From assembly GCA_934096035.1 (NCBI GenBank), contig CAKOKX010000001.1, forward strand, positions 248,001 through 312,000: a DNA stretch of 64,000 nucleotides, given 5' to 3'. The number at the start of each line of letters is the position of its first letter. Within the stretch, counting starts at the first letter, position 1. The position numbers and the translations under genes were made by a program. Source of the DNA: an uncultured Bacilli bacterium (GTDB taxonomy: Bacteria; Bacillota_I; Bacilli_A; RF39; UBA660). The notes under the pieces are model-generated. The model saw nothing but the letters and a program-made list of their open reading frames with translations, was not told the DNA's origin and did not search any database. Positions 43,601 through 51,259 of the stretch are shown here, one piece after another.

Positions 43601-44563
43601 TTAAATGATATTGAATTTGAATTTGAAAAAATGCCAAAAGAATTAGATGATATATTTAAATCATTAACAAACTCATTAAATATAAATTGCTTAGAAAATA
43701 TTTATACAGGCAGACAAATAGCGGTTATTACGGATGCCCATTCATTGTATGAACCGACTTTAGCAGTTTTAGAAGAAATTAGAAAAAATGGAATAACAGA
43801 AGTTTATTCGCTAGGGGATAATATTGGAGAAGGACCAAATCCTCACGAAGTATTAGGTTTGTTAGAAGATTATAATGTAATTTCTGTAGCGGGTAATAGT
43901 GAATATTATAATACTTTAGGAATTGAACCATTCATATACTTTGATGAAATAAGAAAAGAAAATCAAGAATGGACAAATAGCAAATTACGTAATAGTGATT
44001 TAGAAACTTTAAAACTTTATAAGCCATCATTAGATTTAACTATTGGAGATCAAAAGATTGTGTTATGTCATTTTGCCAATGATATTCGTTGGGATTATTT
44101 CGGAGAAAATTCTACCTGGGCATATCATGGAAACTTTAAAAGAGGTAAAACTAGTAAGCAATTCTTATATACAAATAGTAAGGAAGCAAAATTAAAAATA
44201 AAAGAAGCAATCGAAGGAAAAAGTTTAAGTAATCCAAGAATTGCGGGATACTTAAATGCTTTAAACAACCCTATTTTTGAAGGTAAAAGAGTAACAGATT
44301 ATGATGCTATTTTACAAGGTCATGTTCATTTTAATTTAAGTGATAGATTATTTACCACAAAAATCGAAACTCTAAGGGCCGTAGGAATGGGTCAAACTAA
44401 AAAAGATCTAGATACCGCATGCTATTATGTATTAAAAGAAAAATGTGATGGAACATTTGATATTGAAAAAAAACTCGTAGATTTTAACAAAAATGTTATG
44501 TTAGCAAATATTGTATCAAGTGATATTCCCCATAAAGAAAAAATATTAAGGTTTGTAAGATAA
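40697..44563 (+). CDS. 1288-residue helical-repeat protein with C-terminal calcineurin-like phosphoesterase
   Basis: Residues 1-850 are an uninterrupted helical solenoid, with repeated pairs of Lys/Glu/Leu-rich helices of about 35 residues. A middle part (about 850-1000) includes NNAEVLLYREGVKVSGIILP. The C-terminal 210 residues are a metallophosphoesterase: VITDAHSL (near 1010), SLGDNIG, VAGNSEYY in place of GNHE, VLCHFAND and ILQGHVHF (near 1205). The enzyme part is like single-domain YfcE/Apa-type hydrolases; the solenoid has no family I can name. No signal peptide or membrane helix. The ribosome site is AAGGGGG. Confidence 0.65.
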   Translation: MFVTRGNILSLLCSTNISYKEKESIIKKYDKLLKKALENANSSTLVELLFSGKVPKSAKKIISEVIDYRSSSFEVYCEFEKLFAQYNCYKESDLYKAHYPEILKKYIVKYLYKENILDVLSSRKKDKKLKQLIIYYGVDNLLLIDFLSSSENQELIKYSLETKFYNIDNITTILYSEKINIELKELIIKRFINVTNILEVLEKPSTEEIKNKIVELKNQELLDRIANITDKDLKELITSSECFPKVIYDILLNDKIDMIFSLLDKMPFEEFKKTLVRVKDIRISNLIIKRFPMKTKLVLANTNDINVLSWIYNDSIPYEIKEFIIDKKENDLKNAIKDRKINNLKICYLRNSEKIPLKVQQLIIELKEDELKLDLLKKPSSIIISEILYGNYCDLYVMFLIRNGNYNLKELLEKSNEELTILILETLKDKIKSYLQGLSLKEIIEFEYFKTSYSKELVILQNKELILEKIKELTKEELYEYLKSYEVHREIKKLILKSMHINEDDLDNCVELIKYNNIELVITNYNRIKSFINKSGISFEAFIQYGCGSENYKNWFSKVLEIIEFNKEEDFYEAVKYLMNKLYHEDSHKENMVYNIINYLAIIDAFKDCYKLIMNLVHNNIALDKESRDNLKRLFASTYSKKNEVIDLEDIKTIRIKILEQYKNVILNSNNIDELRKIFMEIICQKANKTLDYIGGSKTLITLKELDKDNEKINLFIKDLLKSSQVIEAVKNTNNIENLRSILKFFIIDHPDNLLIVEASFINFKKNIQKLFELDAKLNLTSLDSNIAKEFIDEKLSKKYGGLVYDFSKVNYCLYAHILSRSEKVENLINGISSSKANFLSVSPISYLGQKYYFDRTSTTFAIDKIPTGSFIHSSLVNMGTNFSITNNSAEVKELERTERGILETSAVTFNNAEVLLYREGVKVSGIILPGGRIPSEEELFLHKEYNLPFIITQEVMETISNVKKVFGLNDIEFEFEKMPKELDDIFKSLTNSLNINCLENIYTGRQIAVITDAHSLYEPTLAVLEEIRKNGITEVYSLGDNIGEGPNPHEVLGLLEDYNVISVAGNSEYYNTLGIEPFIYFDEIRKENQEWTNSKLRNSDLETLKLYKPSLDLTIGDQKIVLCHFANDIRWDYFGENSTWAYHGNFKRGKTSKQFLYTNSKEAKLKIKEAIEGKSLSNPRIAGYLNALNNPIFEGKRVTDYDAILQGHVHFNLSDRLFTTKIETLRAVGMGQTKKDLDTACYYVLKEKCDGTFDIEKKLVDFNKNVMLANIVSSDIPHKEKILRFVR

Positions 44564-44603
44564 TAAAAAAGTAGTATAATATAAAAAGAAACGAGGTGTA
44601 ATA

Positions 44604-44762
44604 ATGGAAGATAAAGAAAAGATAGAAACTTGCAGTTGCGGTTGTGAATGTGAAGAATGCAATTGTGATGAATCTTGCGAATGTGGATGTGATTGCGAAG
44701 AATGCGAATGCAACGAATGCTGCGATTGCGAAGAATGCAGTTGTGAAGACTGTGAATGCTAG
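44604..44762 (+). CDS. Cysteine-rich microprotein (52 aa, 19 Cys)
   Basis: Nine residues (MEDKEKIET) precede 43 residues in which Cys alternates with Glu, Asp, Gly, Ser and Asn in C-x-C and C-x2-C steps: 19 cysteines, no aromatic residue and a strongly acidic charge. The spacing is like metallothioneins, suggesting a soluble metal- or cluster-binding protein. It was too short to appear as a long frame, but GAGGTG lies before the ATG, and the biased composition cannot arise by chance in DNA this AT-rich. It ends just left of the repeat that bounds the integrated element. Confidence 0.7.
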   Translation: MEDKEKIETCSCGCECEECNCDESCECGCDCEECECNECCDCEECSCEDCEC

Positions 44763-44769
44763 TTAATAT

Positions 44770-44820
44770 AAAGAAATTAACACATGCAGGAATTCAAATG
44801 GCGAGCCCCCTGAAGAGAGC
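44770..44820 (+). repeat. Left boundary direct repeat of integrated element
   Basis: A 51-bp segment that matches 55907-55957 at 42 of 51 positions without gaps. The best part is AAATGGCGAGCCC-CTGAAGAGA with a single difference. It is interpreted as an attachment-site repeat that has since drifted. Confidence 0.6.
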
Positions 44821-44842
44821 GTCTAACCGTGCTCTCTTTTTT
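44806..44842 (+). terminator. CCCCCTGAA motif and terminator (element D)
   Basis: CCCCCTGAA (44806-44814) leads straight into AGAGAGC-N10-GCTCTCT and six T. It would end the transcript of the cysteine-rich gene. The C-run followed by TGAA and a terminator repeats elements A and B. Confidence 0.75.
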
Positions 44843-45076
44843 GTACCCATTTTATAAGGGTTTACTATTGCCAAAATAATTTTAGGTACAATTTTATTTA
44901 GCATTTTGCAATATAATCCAATAATAGCATTATATTATGTTTTGTAATATTATATAAAAAATATACAAAAAAGTATTGAAAAATGTAAACATATATTGTA
45001 AAATACACAGTAATTAGCAAAATAATGTATATTTTTAATAAAAATGTGATATACTATAATAGAGGAGAGTGATAAA

Positions 45077-46156
45077 ATGGAACCATACAAAGCAAAAATG
45101 TTGCCAATTCCATATAAACTTGATAAAGAAACAATAAAACTTTTAGGTCAAGCAAATGATAAATATGGTCAATATAAATCTTTATTAAAAATGTTTAAAT
45201 TTGATCAAAAGTATTTTCTTGATTCTTTAGTGTTGGGCGAAAGTATTAGATCTTCAAGAATTGAGGGTACTCAAATATCTCAAGATGATATGTATTACAT
45301 GGATTATAAAGAATCTAATGATAGTATTAAAGAAGTTAAAAATTTAAAACAAATGCTAGAATATGCAAATGAAAAATTAAAAGATAGAAATTTTAGTGTT
45401 AATATGATTAATTCTATGCACAAAATATTATTATCTGGAGTTAGAGGAGAAGATAAGTCACCTGGAGAAATTAGGGATATTCAAAATTATATTGGTCCAA
45501 GAGGTCTTGGAAAGGAAGGAGCTACATTTGTTCCGCCCATTCCAGAAGAAGTCCCAGAACTTTTAGATAATTTAATGGAATATATGAATAATATGTATGA
45601 TGAGGAAGCTTTTGTTAAAGTTGCTATTTCACATGTTCAATTTGAATCTATCCATCCATATAAAGATGGTAATGGAAGAATGGGAAGAGCTTTGATGACA
45701 TTGCAACTTGCAAAATTGAAAGATGATGATCCAATATTATTTTTATCCGAAATTATAGAATTATTTAAAGCAAATTACTATAATGCTCTTAATGAATGTA
45801 GAAATGGAAATGTTAATGGATTTATTAGATTTTTCTTGCAATGCGTAGTTGATCAATGTACAAGAAATATTGGTAGAATTGAAAAAATTAATAAAGTGTA
45901 TGATGAAGATGAGGAAACAATAAAACAAAACATAAATGGTAGCATAGTTCTTAGAATGCATCCATTAATGATGAAAAAAATAGTATTTACTGCACAAGTA
46001 ATGGCAGATGAACTTGATGTTCATATTAATTCAATTAACAATATTCTAAATAAGATGGCTGAACTTAATATAGTTGTTAAAGAAAAGAAAGAAGGAACTA
46101 ACAGGATAACTTATAGATACATTAGAATATATGATACTTTTGTTGAACAACTATAA
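45077..46156 (+). CDS. Fic family protein (AMP transferase type)
   Basis: A 359-residue class II Fic protein. The inhibitory helix has SSRIEGT (near 58-64), the [S/T]-x3-E-[G/N] motif that blocks ATP binding. The catalytic motif is HPYKDGNGRMGR (near 192-203), fully intact, preceded by the Fic_N domain. A winged-helix domain covers the last 80 residues. Such proteins AMPylate target proteins, often including themselves, and act as toxins or regulators. GAGGAG precedes the ATG. It is the first gene inside the left boundary of the element. Confidence 0.9.
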   Translation: MEPYKAKMLPIPYKLDKETIKLLGQANDKYGQYKSLLKMFKFDQKYFLDSLVLGESIRSSRIEGTQISQDDMYYMDYKESNDSIKEVKNLKQMLEYANEKLKDRNFSVNMINSMHKILLSGVRGEDKSPGEIRDIQNYIGPRGLGKEGATFVPPIPEEVPELLDNLMEYMNNMYDEEAFVKVAISHVQFESIHPYKDGNGRMGRALMTLQLAKLKDDDPILFLSEIIELFKANYYNALNECRNGNVNGFIRFFLQCVVDQCTRNIGRIEKINKVYDEDEETIKQNINGSIVLRMHPLMMKKIVFTAQVMADELDVHINSINNILNKMAELNIVVKEKKEGTNRITYRYIRIYDTFVEQL

Positions 46157-46225
46157 AAATACAATAAATTGAAAAATATTGTTAAAAAAGTTAAAAAAAA
46201 TAAATAATTTCACATTCTATTGTTA

Positions 46226-46256
46226 AAATAAAAAAGGCTAGGAGTTAATCCTAGCT
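46226..46256 (-). terminator. Terminator at the integrase end
   Basis: On the minus strand GCTAGGA and TCCTAGC pair around TTAAC, followed by TTTTTT; it overlaps the old integrase stop codon. Confidence 0.7.
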
Positions 46257-47367
46257 TCATTCATATCATCTATAAGTGATGTTATATCTGTCAGAGCACT
46301 TTTATATAAATGAGTATATGTATTAAGTGTTTCTTCTATTTTAGTATGACCTAAGAATTTAGAAACAGTAATAATATTAGCACCTTTATAAATTAATAAG
46401 GAAGCACATGAATGTCGGAAGTCGTGAATTCTGATCTGAGGTACATCAGCTAATTTACAGTTGTGATTTTTTCTTGATGTAATAGTATTACTTGCAACAG
46501 GAAAGTATCACCAATAACAAAGTAATCATCATTAAATCCATACTCTTTAGATAACTCATTTTTTAGCATTTTAAGATTGTTTAAGAGCACTTTGTTAAGT
46601 GGTAGGGGTCTTATACTGCTTTTAGTCTTTGGAGTGGAAAATTGGAATTCTTTGACCGAACCAGCACGATCTGTAATTTGCTTTTTAACAGATAAGGTTT
46701 TATTAACAAGATCAATATTTTTCCAAGTCAATCCTCAAAGTTCAACTTTTCTTAAACCACAATAATATAATATTTCAAACATAACTTTAGTTTGTAAATT
46801 AGTTTCAACAGAAATAAATTGTTTCCATTGATCATATGTAAAATACATCATTTCTTTTGGTATATCAGAAGCATTACTAAACTTAGTCATTTTATTATAA
46901 ACTTTATTAAGATTAAAATCATACCAAGTCATAGCAAAGTTTAATATTGATTTTAGAAATTTTAATATGTCATTTTTATATCTTGTTGAAATATTAGTTT
47001 CATTCATTTGCTTTTTCCAATTATCATAGTGATTAATATTAAAATCTTTTAGTTTGATATTTAATAAAATTTTTAAATGGATTCTTTTATTACCATAATT
47101 ATATAGAGAGTAGGCTTAACCTCAATAGTAGAAGTCCTATTCTCGATGAATATATCAATCATTTGATCTAAGGTTATTTTATCCATATTCTCATGTCTAT
47201 GTATTTTTAACCTAAATTCTAGTTCTGCATCCTCTGCTTCTTTTTTTAGTAGCAAATTTCCCAGACTTACACTGTGCATTTCTACCATCTATATCTTGAT
47301 ATCTAACTCTAAAAAAACAGACACGACCATCTTTAGTTTTGCCGGACTTTGCTTTATAAACTCCCAT
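46238..47367 (-). pseudogene. Tyrosine recombinase (integrase), frameshifted
   Basis: Pieces in different frames together make a phage/ICE-type integrase of about 375 residues. The start MGVYKAKSGKTKDGRVCFFR is at 47367; an arm-binding domain follows with a frame change near 47250, a SAM-like core-binding domain (KNDILKFLKSILNFAMTWYD), then the catalytic part with GLRKVEL broken near 46735, another break near 46500, and HDFRHSCASLL, KFLGHTKIEETLNTYTHLY at the end, which carry the H-x-x-R, Gly-His and Tyr elements. At least three frame disruptions make it non-functional. Confidence 0.85.
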
Positions 47368-47450
47368 TATATCATAATCTCCTTGTGTGAATAAAAGCGT
47401 AGTGATAAAATGTAAATGGAAACCTAATTACATTATTAAAATGTTAAAGT

Positions 47451-47466
47451 TGTGCTAAACTTTTAA
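47451..47466 (+). repeat. Left arm of 16-bp inverted repeat
   Basis: TGTGCTAAACTTTTAA, perfectly inverted at 47765-47780. The two arms enclose the phased repeats between the integrase and the excisionase-like gene. Confidence 0.75.
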
Positions 47467-47481
47467 TTTGTGTTTCTGTTT

Positions 47482-47518
47482 GATCTACTGCGCTAACAGC
47501 TAACAGTAGATCTTTTTA
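47482..47518 (+). terminator. Terminator in the element control region
   Basis: GATCTACTG and CAGTAGATC form a perfect 9-bp stem followed by TTTTT. It is on the plus strand, antisense to the integrase leader, so a short plus-strand transcript probably ends here. Confidence 0.65.
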
Positions 47519-47606
47519 TATGCTTTTACAAGCGTGTTGTAATGTTAGCATACTTTAGAAACTTAATCAAATAGTTTATATCTATCTGACTGTAATAAGA
47601 GCAAGT

Positions 47607-47680
47607 TGATAGTAGAATGATAGTAAATGATAGTTAAGTGATAGTAATTGATAGTAAGATGATAGTAAATGACAGTTAAA
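47607..47680 (+). repeat. Seven helically phased TGATAGTWA repeats
   Basis: Copies of TGATAG (last one TGACAG) start at 47607, 47618, 47628, 47639, 47649, 47660 and 47670. The steps alternate 11, 10, 11, 10, 11, 10, an average of 10.5 bp, so every copy faces the same side of the helix. They lie in the control region between the integrase and excisionase-like genes. Likely a cooperative protein-binding array (recombination accessory, repressor or iteron-type). Confidence 0.8.
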
Positions 47681-47764
47681 AGTATGCTGTAGTGACTATA
47701 GTTGTATATAAAATATACTTTTATTATTTAAAAAATTACAGTATATATTTATTACAATTATTTT

Positions 47765-47780
47765 TTAAAAGTTTAGCACA
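47765..47780 (+). repeat. Right arm of 16-bp inverted repeat
   Basis: TTAAAAGTTTAGCACA, the exact reverse complement of 47451-47466, ending 30 bp before the excisionase-like start. Confidence 0.75.
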
Positions 47781-47810
47781 CTTCAAATTAATAATAGAAA
47801 GAGATGAGAA

Positions 47811-48059
47811 AATGAATAGTGAAAAATTAAATGCTGAACAAATATTAGAAATTGAAGTCAATGGGCTACTGCAAAAGATATAATGATGCTAGGTAGTGTA
47901 GGAAGAAATAAGGCATATGCAATTAGAAGTAAAATATCATTAGCATTATACAGTGATAACACAAAACTTAGAAATAGAGGATTAGTACCTATGGTGGAAG
48001 TATTAAAATACTTTAGTATAGATCTAAATTATTTAAAAGATATTTTTAGCATTCCATAA
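47811..48059 (+). pseudogene. Small excisionase-like/DUF3173-like gene, frameshifted
   Basis: The frame starts MNSEKLNAEQILEIEV after AAAGAGATGAG, then one base change in phase near 47860 moves it to WATAKDIMMLGSVGRNKAYA and on to FSIDLNYLKDIFSIP and a stop at 48057. The A-K-D-I-M-x-L-G-x-V-G-x-N-K-A-Y pattern is like the small helix-turn-helix proteins (DUF3173 and excisionase-like) that sit next to integrases in ICEs. Its position divergent from the integrase supports this. The frameshift would inactivate it. Confidence 0.65.
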
Positions 48060-48350
48060 ATAGATACCCCTCTGATGGAAAGATAGAATTATAAGATTAA
48101 TTTCAAGCCCGACCAGCCACCTACTTTCACACAATTATAAATTTTCCGTGAGTTTTTTGGAAAAAATAGAGATAATCAAAATAAAATCAATATTAAACAA
48201 AGATAAAATCATTTCTAAATCAAATTCAAATCAAAACAAAACCAAACGAAATGATTGACCTCCTAGGATAAGGATAAAGGATATAGATATGGATAAGAAT
48301 AAGAAAAGAATAAAGAATCTTTTTTATTGTACTATTACTACTACAACAAA
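48060..48350. other. Gap without recognised gene
   Basis: AT-rich, with A-rich purine runs toward the right end (GGATAAGGATAAAGGATATAGATATGG) shortened here as irregular GGATA repeats near 48265-48295. No coding frame or strong hairpin until the terminator at 48352. Confidence 0.4.
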
Positions 48351-48351
48351 A

Positions 48352-48378
48352 AGATTAGCAATTGCTAATCTTTCGTTG
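48352..48378 (-). terminator. Terminator of the 107-residue gene
   Basis: GATTAGC and GCTAATC pair around AATT; on the minus strand TTTTTGTTG follows. It overlaps the 3' end of the minus-strand gene. Confidence 0.65.
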
Positions 48379-48688
48379 TTTTAAGAATGAGTGGATCTTC
48401 GCTAATTATTTCTAATGCATATTTTATTTTTAATAAATTGATAAAATCGACTTTAACTTTTTCATAATCTTCATCAAAGTGGTTAATTATATCAGCAGCA
48501 GAATTATAATGTTGCTTAAAGCTACCTTTACACATTGCATCACGATAGAATGAATTTGCAATATAAAAAGCTATTACTTCAGGCATAATATAATCTTCTA
48601 AAAATTCATCATAATTATCATTAAACGGAATAAGAATTTTTTTAAAATCTTCATTAGTAATATCACCGTTAACAGTTTTCCTAAACAT
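48365..48688 (-). CDS. Hypothetical acidic protein (107 aa)
   Basis: A helical protein, net acidic, with the segment DYIMPEVIAFYIANSFYRDA and HYNSAADIINHFDEDYEKVK. ATG 48688 follows GGAG at six bases; an upstream TTG is less likely. I do not recognise a family. It stands alone on the minus strand between the recombination module and the restriction-like cluster, a usual place for a small immunity or regulatory protein, but nothing in the sequence shows a function. Confidence 0.55.
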   Translation of the reverse strand: MFRKTVNGDITNEDFKKILIPFNDNYDEFLEDYIMPEVIAFYIANSFYRDAMCKGSFKQHYNSAADIINHFDEDYEKVKVDFINLLKIKYALEIISEDPLILKTTKD

Positions 48689-48838
48689 ATTGAACTCCAA
48701 ACTGTTGTATTAATAACTCTTTATCAAAAATATTACAAGTAGTTATTAAAAATAAACAAATTATGTTTAATTTTGTAGGAAAAATGTTAGTTTAATGGTA
48801 TAATTATTAGTAGAAGATTATTAACAGGAGGGCAAAAT

Positions 48839-49957
48839 ATGATAAATAGAAAACCATTTATAAAATGGGCTGGTGGTAAAGAAAAAGAATGGCCAATTAT
48901 AAAAAAAAATTTACCTAAAGAATTTAGCAGATATGTGGAACCATTTGTGGGTGGTGGAGCTGTTTATTTAAATGTTGATTGCTCTAATTCTGTTATTAAC
49001 GATAAATCTGATGAATTAATTCTTTTATATAAATTAATAAAAAAAGGTAGTACAGAATTTTTTAAATCGTTAAACGAAATTAATAAGAATTGGATTTTTC
49101 TTCAAGAAATAGTCGAAAAAAATTGTAATGAATTATTGAATCTTTATTCTAAGTACATGAATGATAATGACTCTCTAAATGAACTGATAAACGTTTTTAT
49201 GAAATCTCACTCGAAAGAATTTGATAAACTATTAAGAGATGAAGTTGATATTAATTTATATAATTTGAATATAGAATTTAATAAAAACCTTAAGTCAAAG
49301 ATATCTAGAATGTTTAAAATAGAAACTCAAAAAGGTAAGATGTCTGATACTGATATCATGGCTAACATTGAAACTGCATTTAAGAGTGCATATTATATGT
49401 ATTTTAGATATTTATATAACAACCGAAAAAAATTAAAATTAAGTGATGAATTTTATTGCGCAGTCTTTTATTTTATAAGAGATTACTGCTATGCTGCAAT
49501 GTTTAGATATAATGCAAATGGAGAATTCAATGTTCCATATGGCGGAATTAGCTATAACAGAAAAGACTTTAATAAAAAAATAGAATATTTATCATCTGAA
49601 AGTTTAAAGAGTTACATGGGTAATACAAAAATATATTGTTATGATTTTGAAAAATTTTGTGATAAAGTTGAATTGACAGAAAATGATTTTATGTTTTTAG
49701 ATCCTCCATATGATACAGAATTTTCTACTTATGCAAAAAATGATTTTGATAAAGATGATCAAATAAGGTTGGCAAATTATCTAAAAAATACTAAAGCAAA
49801 ATTTATGCTTGTAATTAAAAATACGGATTTTATTTATTCGTTGTATAAAAATTGTGGATTTAACATTAGATCATTTGATAAGAAATATTTAGTAAGTTTT
49901 ATGAACAGAAATGATAAAAAAGTAGAACACTTATTGATTACAAATTATGATATTTAG
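48839..49957 (+). CDS. DNA adenine methyltransferase (Dam/D12 class)
   Basis: A 372-residue N6-adenine methylase of the D12 class (Dam, DpnM). FIKWAGGKEKEW at the start and VEPFVGGGAVYLN near 36 bind S-adenosylmethionine; FRYNANGEFNVPYGG near 225 is the typical D12 segment, and LDPPYDTEFSTY near 287 holds the catalytic DPPY. About 100 residues longer than Dam because of a helical insertion at 90-175, which may carry target recognition. AGGAGGG precedes the ATG. It is the first gene of a six-gene plus-strand cluster. Confidence 0.9.
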   Translation: MINRKPFIKWAGGKEKEWPIIKKNLPKEFSRYVEPFVGGGAVYLNVDCSNSVINDKSDELILLYKLIKKGSTEFFKSLNEINKNWIFLQEIVEKNCNELLNLYSKYMNDNDSLNELINVFMKSHSKEFDKLLRDEVDINLYNLNIEFNKNLKSKISRMFKIETQKGKMSDTDIMANIETAFKSAYYMYFRYLYNNRKKLKLSDEFYCAVFYFIRDYCYAAMFRYNANGEFNVPYGGISYNRKDFNKKIEYLSSESLKSYMGNTKIYCYDFEKFCDKVELTENDFMFLDPPYDTEFSTYAKNDFDKDDQIRLANYLKNTKAKFMLVIKNTDFIYSLYKNCGFNIRSFDKKYLVSFMNRNDKKVEHLLITNYDI

Positions 49958-49965
49958 GAGGTACT

Positions 49966-51126
49966 ATGAAAAATGATATAGTTATTGCAATTAATAATAT
50001 TCTTACATCAAAAAAAGGATCTAAATATGCACAATTATCAGAGATATATGAAGAAGTATCAAGAATCAGAAATTGTGATCAAGATGAAGCTTTAGAAGCC
50101 CAAGTCAGAGCTCGATTACAAGAACATTGTTCGGAATATAAAAACTATCTTGGCAAAGAAGATTTATTTGAAACACAATCATTTAATTCGGGACTTTGGA
50201 GAAATAAGATTACGGGTGAACGCGAGATAAAAGAGTATGTTTTTCAGTTAATCAAAGAATTTCCAGGTATTGATATTACAACAATTCAAAAATCCTTATT
50301 AAATATTTTAGATGGAAAACTTACGGAAGCAGATCAATTAGAAAGTAAAACAAGACCAGGCGAAATGAAAATTGAACAAATTATTAGAAATTTTGTTTCA
50401 CATAAAGACAGTTATAAAGACGAAATAAATTTTGTTGTTACAGATGGAGTTACTAGACTATATCTAAAAAATAATGATGAACCTATAGAAGATACAATTG
50501 AAGAAACTAATAATAAAAATGAAATAGATATAGAAGAAGAAAAAGTATCTAAAATATTAAAAGAGGAAACAGAAAAACCAGCTATAGATGATGAGGAAGT
50601 TTCATTAGAAATGTCTTTCGATATACCTACAAAAACCAAGAGAAAGAATAATTCTGATAAGGTGTATATCAGAAAAAGTGATTTTGAATCATATGTTAAT
50701 GATTATAAAAAGAAATTAGATAATGGTTATGTTGGAGAGGCTTTAGTGTATGAATATGAGAAAAACAAACTTATTGAATTGGGTAGATCAGATCTGGCCG
50801 AAAAAATAAAATGGATATCAAGAGATTCTGGTGATGGCTTTGGATATGATATTCAATCATTTGAAATAGAAAATGGTAATGTAAAAGAAATATATATAGA
50901 AGTAAAGAGCACAAGTTCATCTTTAACATCTGACTTTGAAATGTCTAGCAATGAATTGGAATTTGCAAAAAATCATCCTGATAATTATAAACTATACAGA
51001 ATATATAAAAATGGTAAAAAAACAAAAGGTTATGTTGTTGATGCAAGCTTATATGATACTTTTGATATCACACCAACATCATATAAAGTATCAATTAAAA
51101 CAACAGACGACAATGGAGCAATTTAA
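49966..51126 (+). CDS. Putative restriction endonuclease, HTH + DUF3883 nuclease domain
   Basis: A 386-residue protein. Residues 1-80 look like a HARE-type helix-turn-helix (IVIAINNILTSKKGSKYAQL), a second helical part lies near 95-140, an acidic linker follows (170-230), and the C-terminus is a DUF3883-type PD-(D/E)xK fold: VGEALVYEYEKNKL near 253, SGDGFGYDIQSF near 290 and EIYIEVKST near 310, which supply the Glu, Asp and E-x-K metal ligands. It starts eight bases after the methylase, so it is the likely cutting partner of that enzyme. Confidence 0.75.
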   Translation: MKNDIVIAINNILTSKKGSKYAQLSEIYEEVSRIRNCDQDEALEAQVRARLQEHCSEYKNYLGKEDLFETQSFNSGLWRNKITGEREIKEYVFQLIKEFPGIDITTIQKSLLNILDGKLTEADQLESKTRPGEMKIEQIIRNFVSHKDSYKDEINFVVTDGVTRLYLKNNDEPIEDTIEETNNKNEIDIEEEKVSKILKEETEKPAIDDEEVSLEMSFDIPTKTKRKNNSDKVYIRKSDFESYVNDYKKKLDNGYVGEALVYEYEKNKLIELGRSDLAEKIKWISRDSGDGFGYDIQSFEIENGNVKEIYIEVKSTSSSLTSDFEMSSNELEFAKNHPDNYKLYRIYKNGKKTKGYVVDASLYDTFDITPTSYKVSIKTTDDNGAI

Positions 51127-51141
51127 TGCTCTTTTTATTTG

Positions 51142-51170
51142 CTTTTTTACACAATATGTGAAAAAAGTAT
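51142..51170. terminator. Hairpin after the nuclease gene
   Basis: CTTTTTTACAC and GTGAAAAAAG pair with small mismatches around AATAT, with A/T runs on both sides. It probably ends part of the methylase-nuclease transcript. Confidence 0.5.
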
Positions 51171-51210
51171 TAAATATATATTGCAGATAATTAACAATAT
51201 TTGAGAAATA

Positions 51211-51239
51211 TATTGCAAATATTTCAAAAATGTGTTATT
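51211..51239 (+). promoter_or_regulatory. Possible internal promoter of the ATPase module
   Basis: TTGCAA, a 17-bp spacer and TATTTT lie about 20-50 bp before the 74-residue gene, suggesting separate expression of the last four genes of the cluster. Confidence 0.45.
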
Positions 51240-51259
51240 TTATATGCGAGGTGATTTCT

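Larger units (their letters stand above)
44763..45076. other. Junction and Fic upstream region
   Basis: This gap holds the left boundary repeat (44770-44820), its terminator, and about 230 bp of very AT-rich DNA leading to the Fic gene, with a probable -10 TATAAT near 45056. No other gene is seen. Confidence 0.6.

Noticed and set aside
44790..44842. tRNA or tmRNA 3' end as integration target
   Set aside because: TTCAAAT looks like a T-loop, but no flanking stem or acceptor arm can be formed.
47600..47690. CRISPR-like array
   Set aside because: The unit is 10-11 bp without spacers, and no cas genes are present. It is a phased binding-site array.
47692..47883. 63-codon plus-strand frame starting at 47692
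   Set aside because: The first part is AT-rich non-coding DNA with no ribosome site; the real start of the excisionase-like pseudogene is the ATG at 47811.
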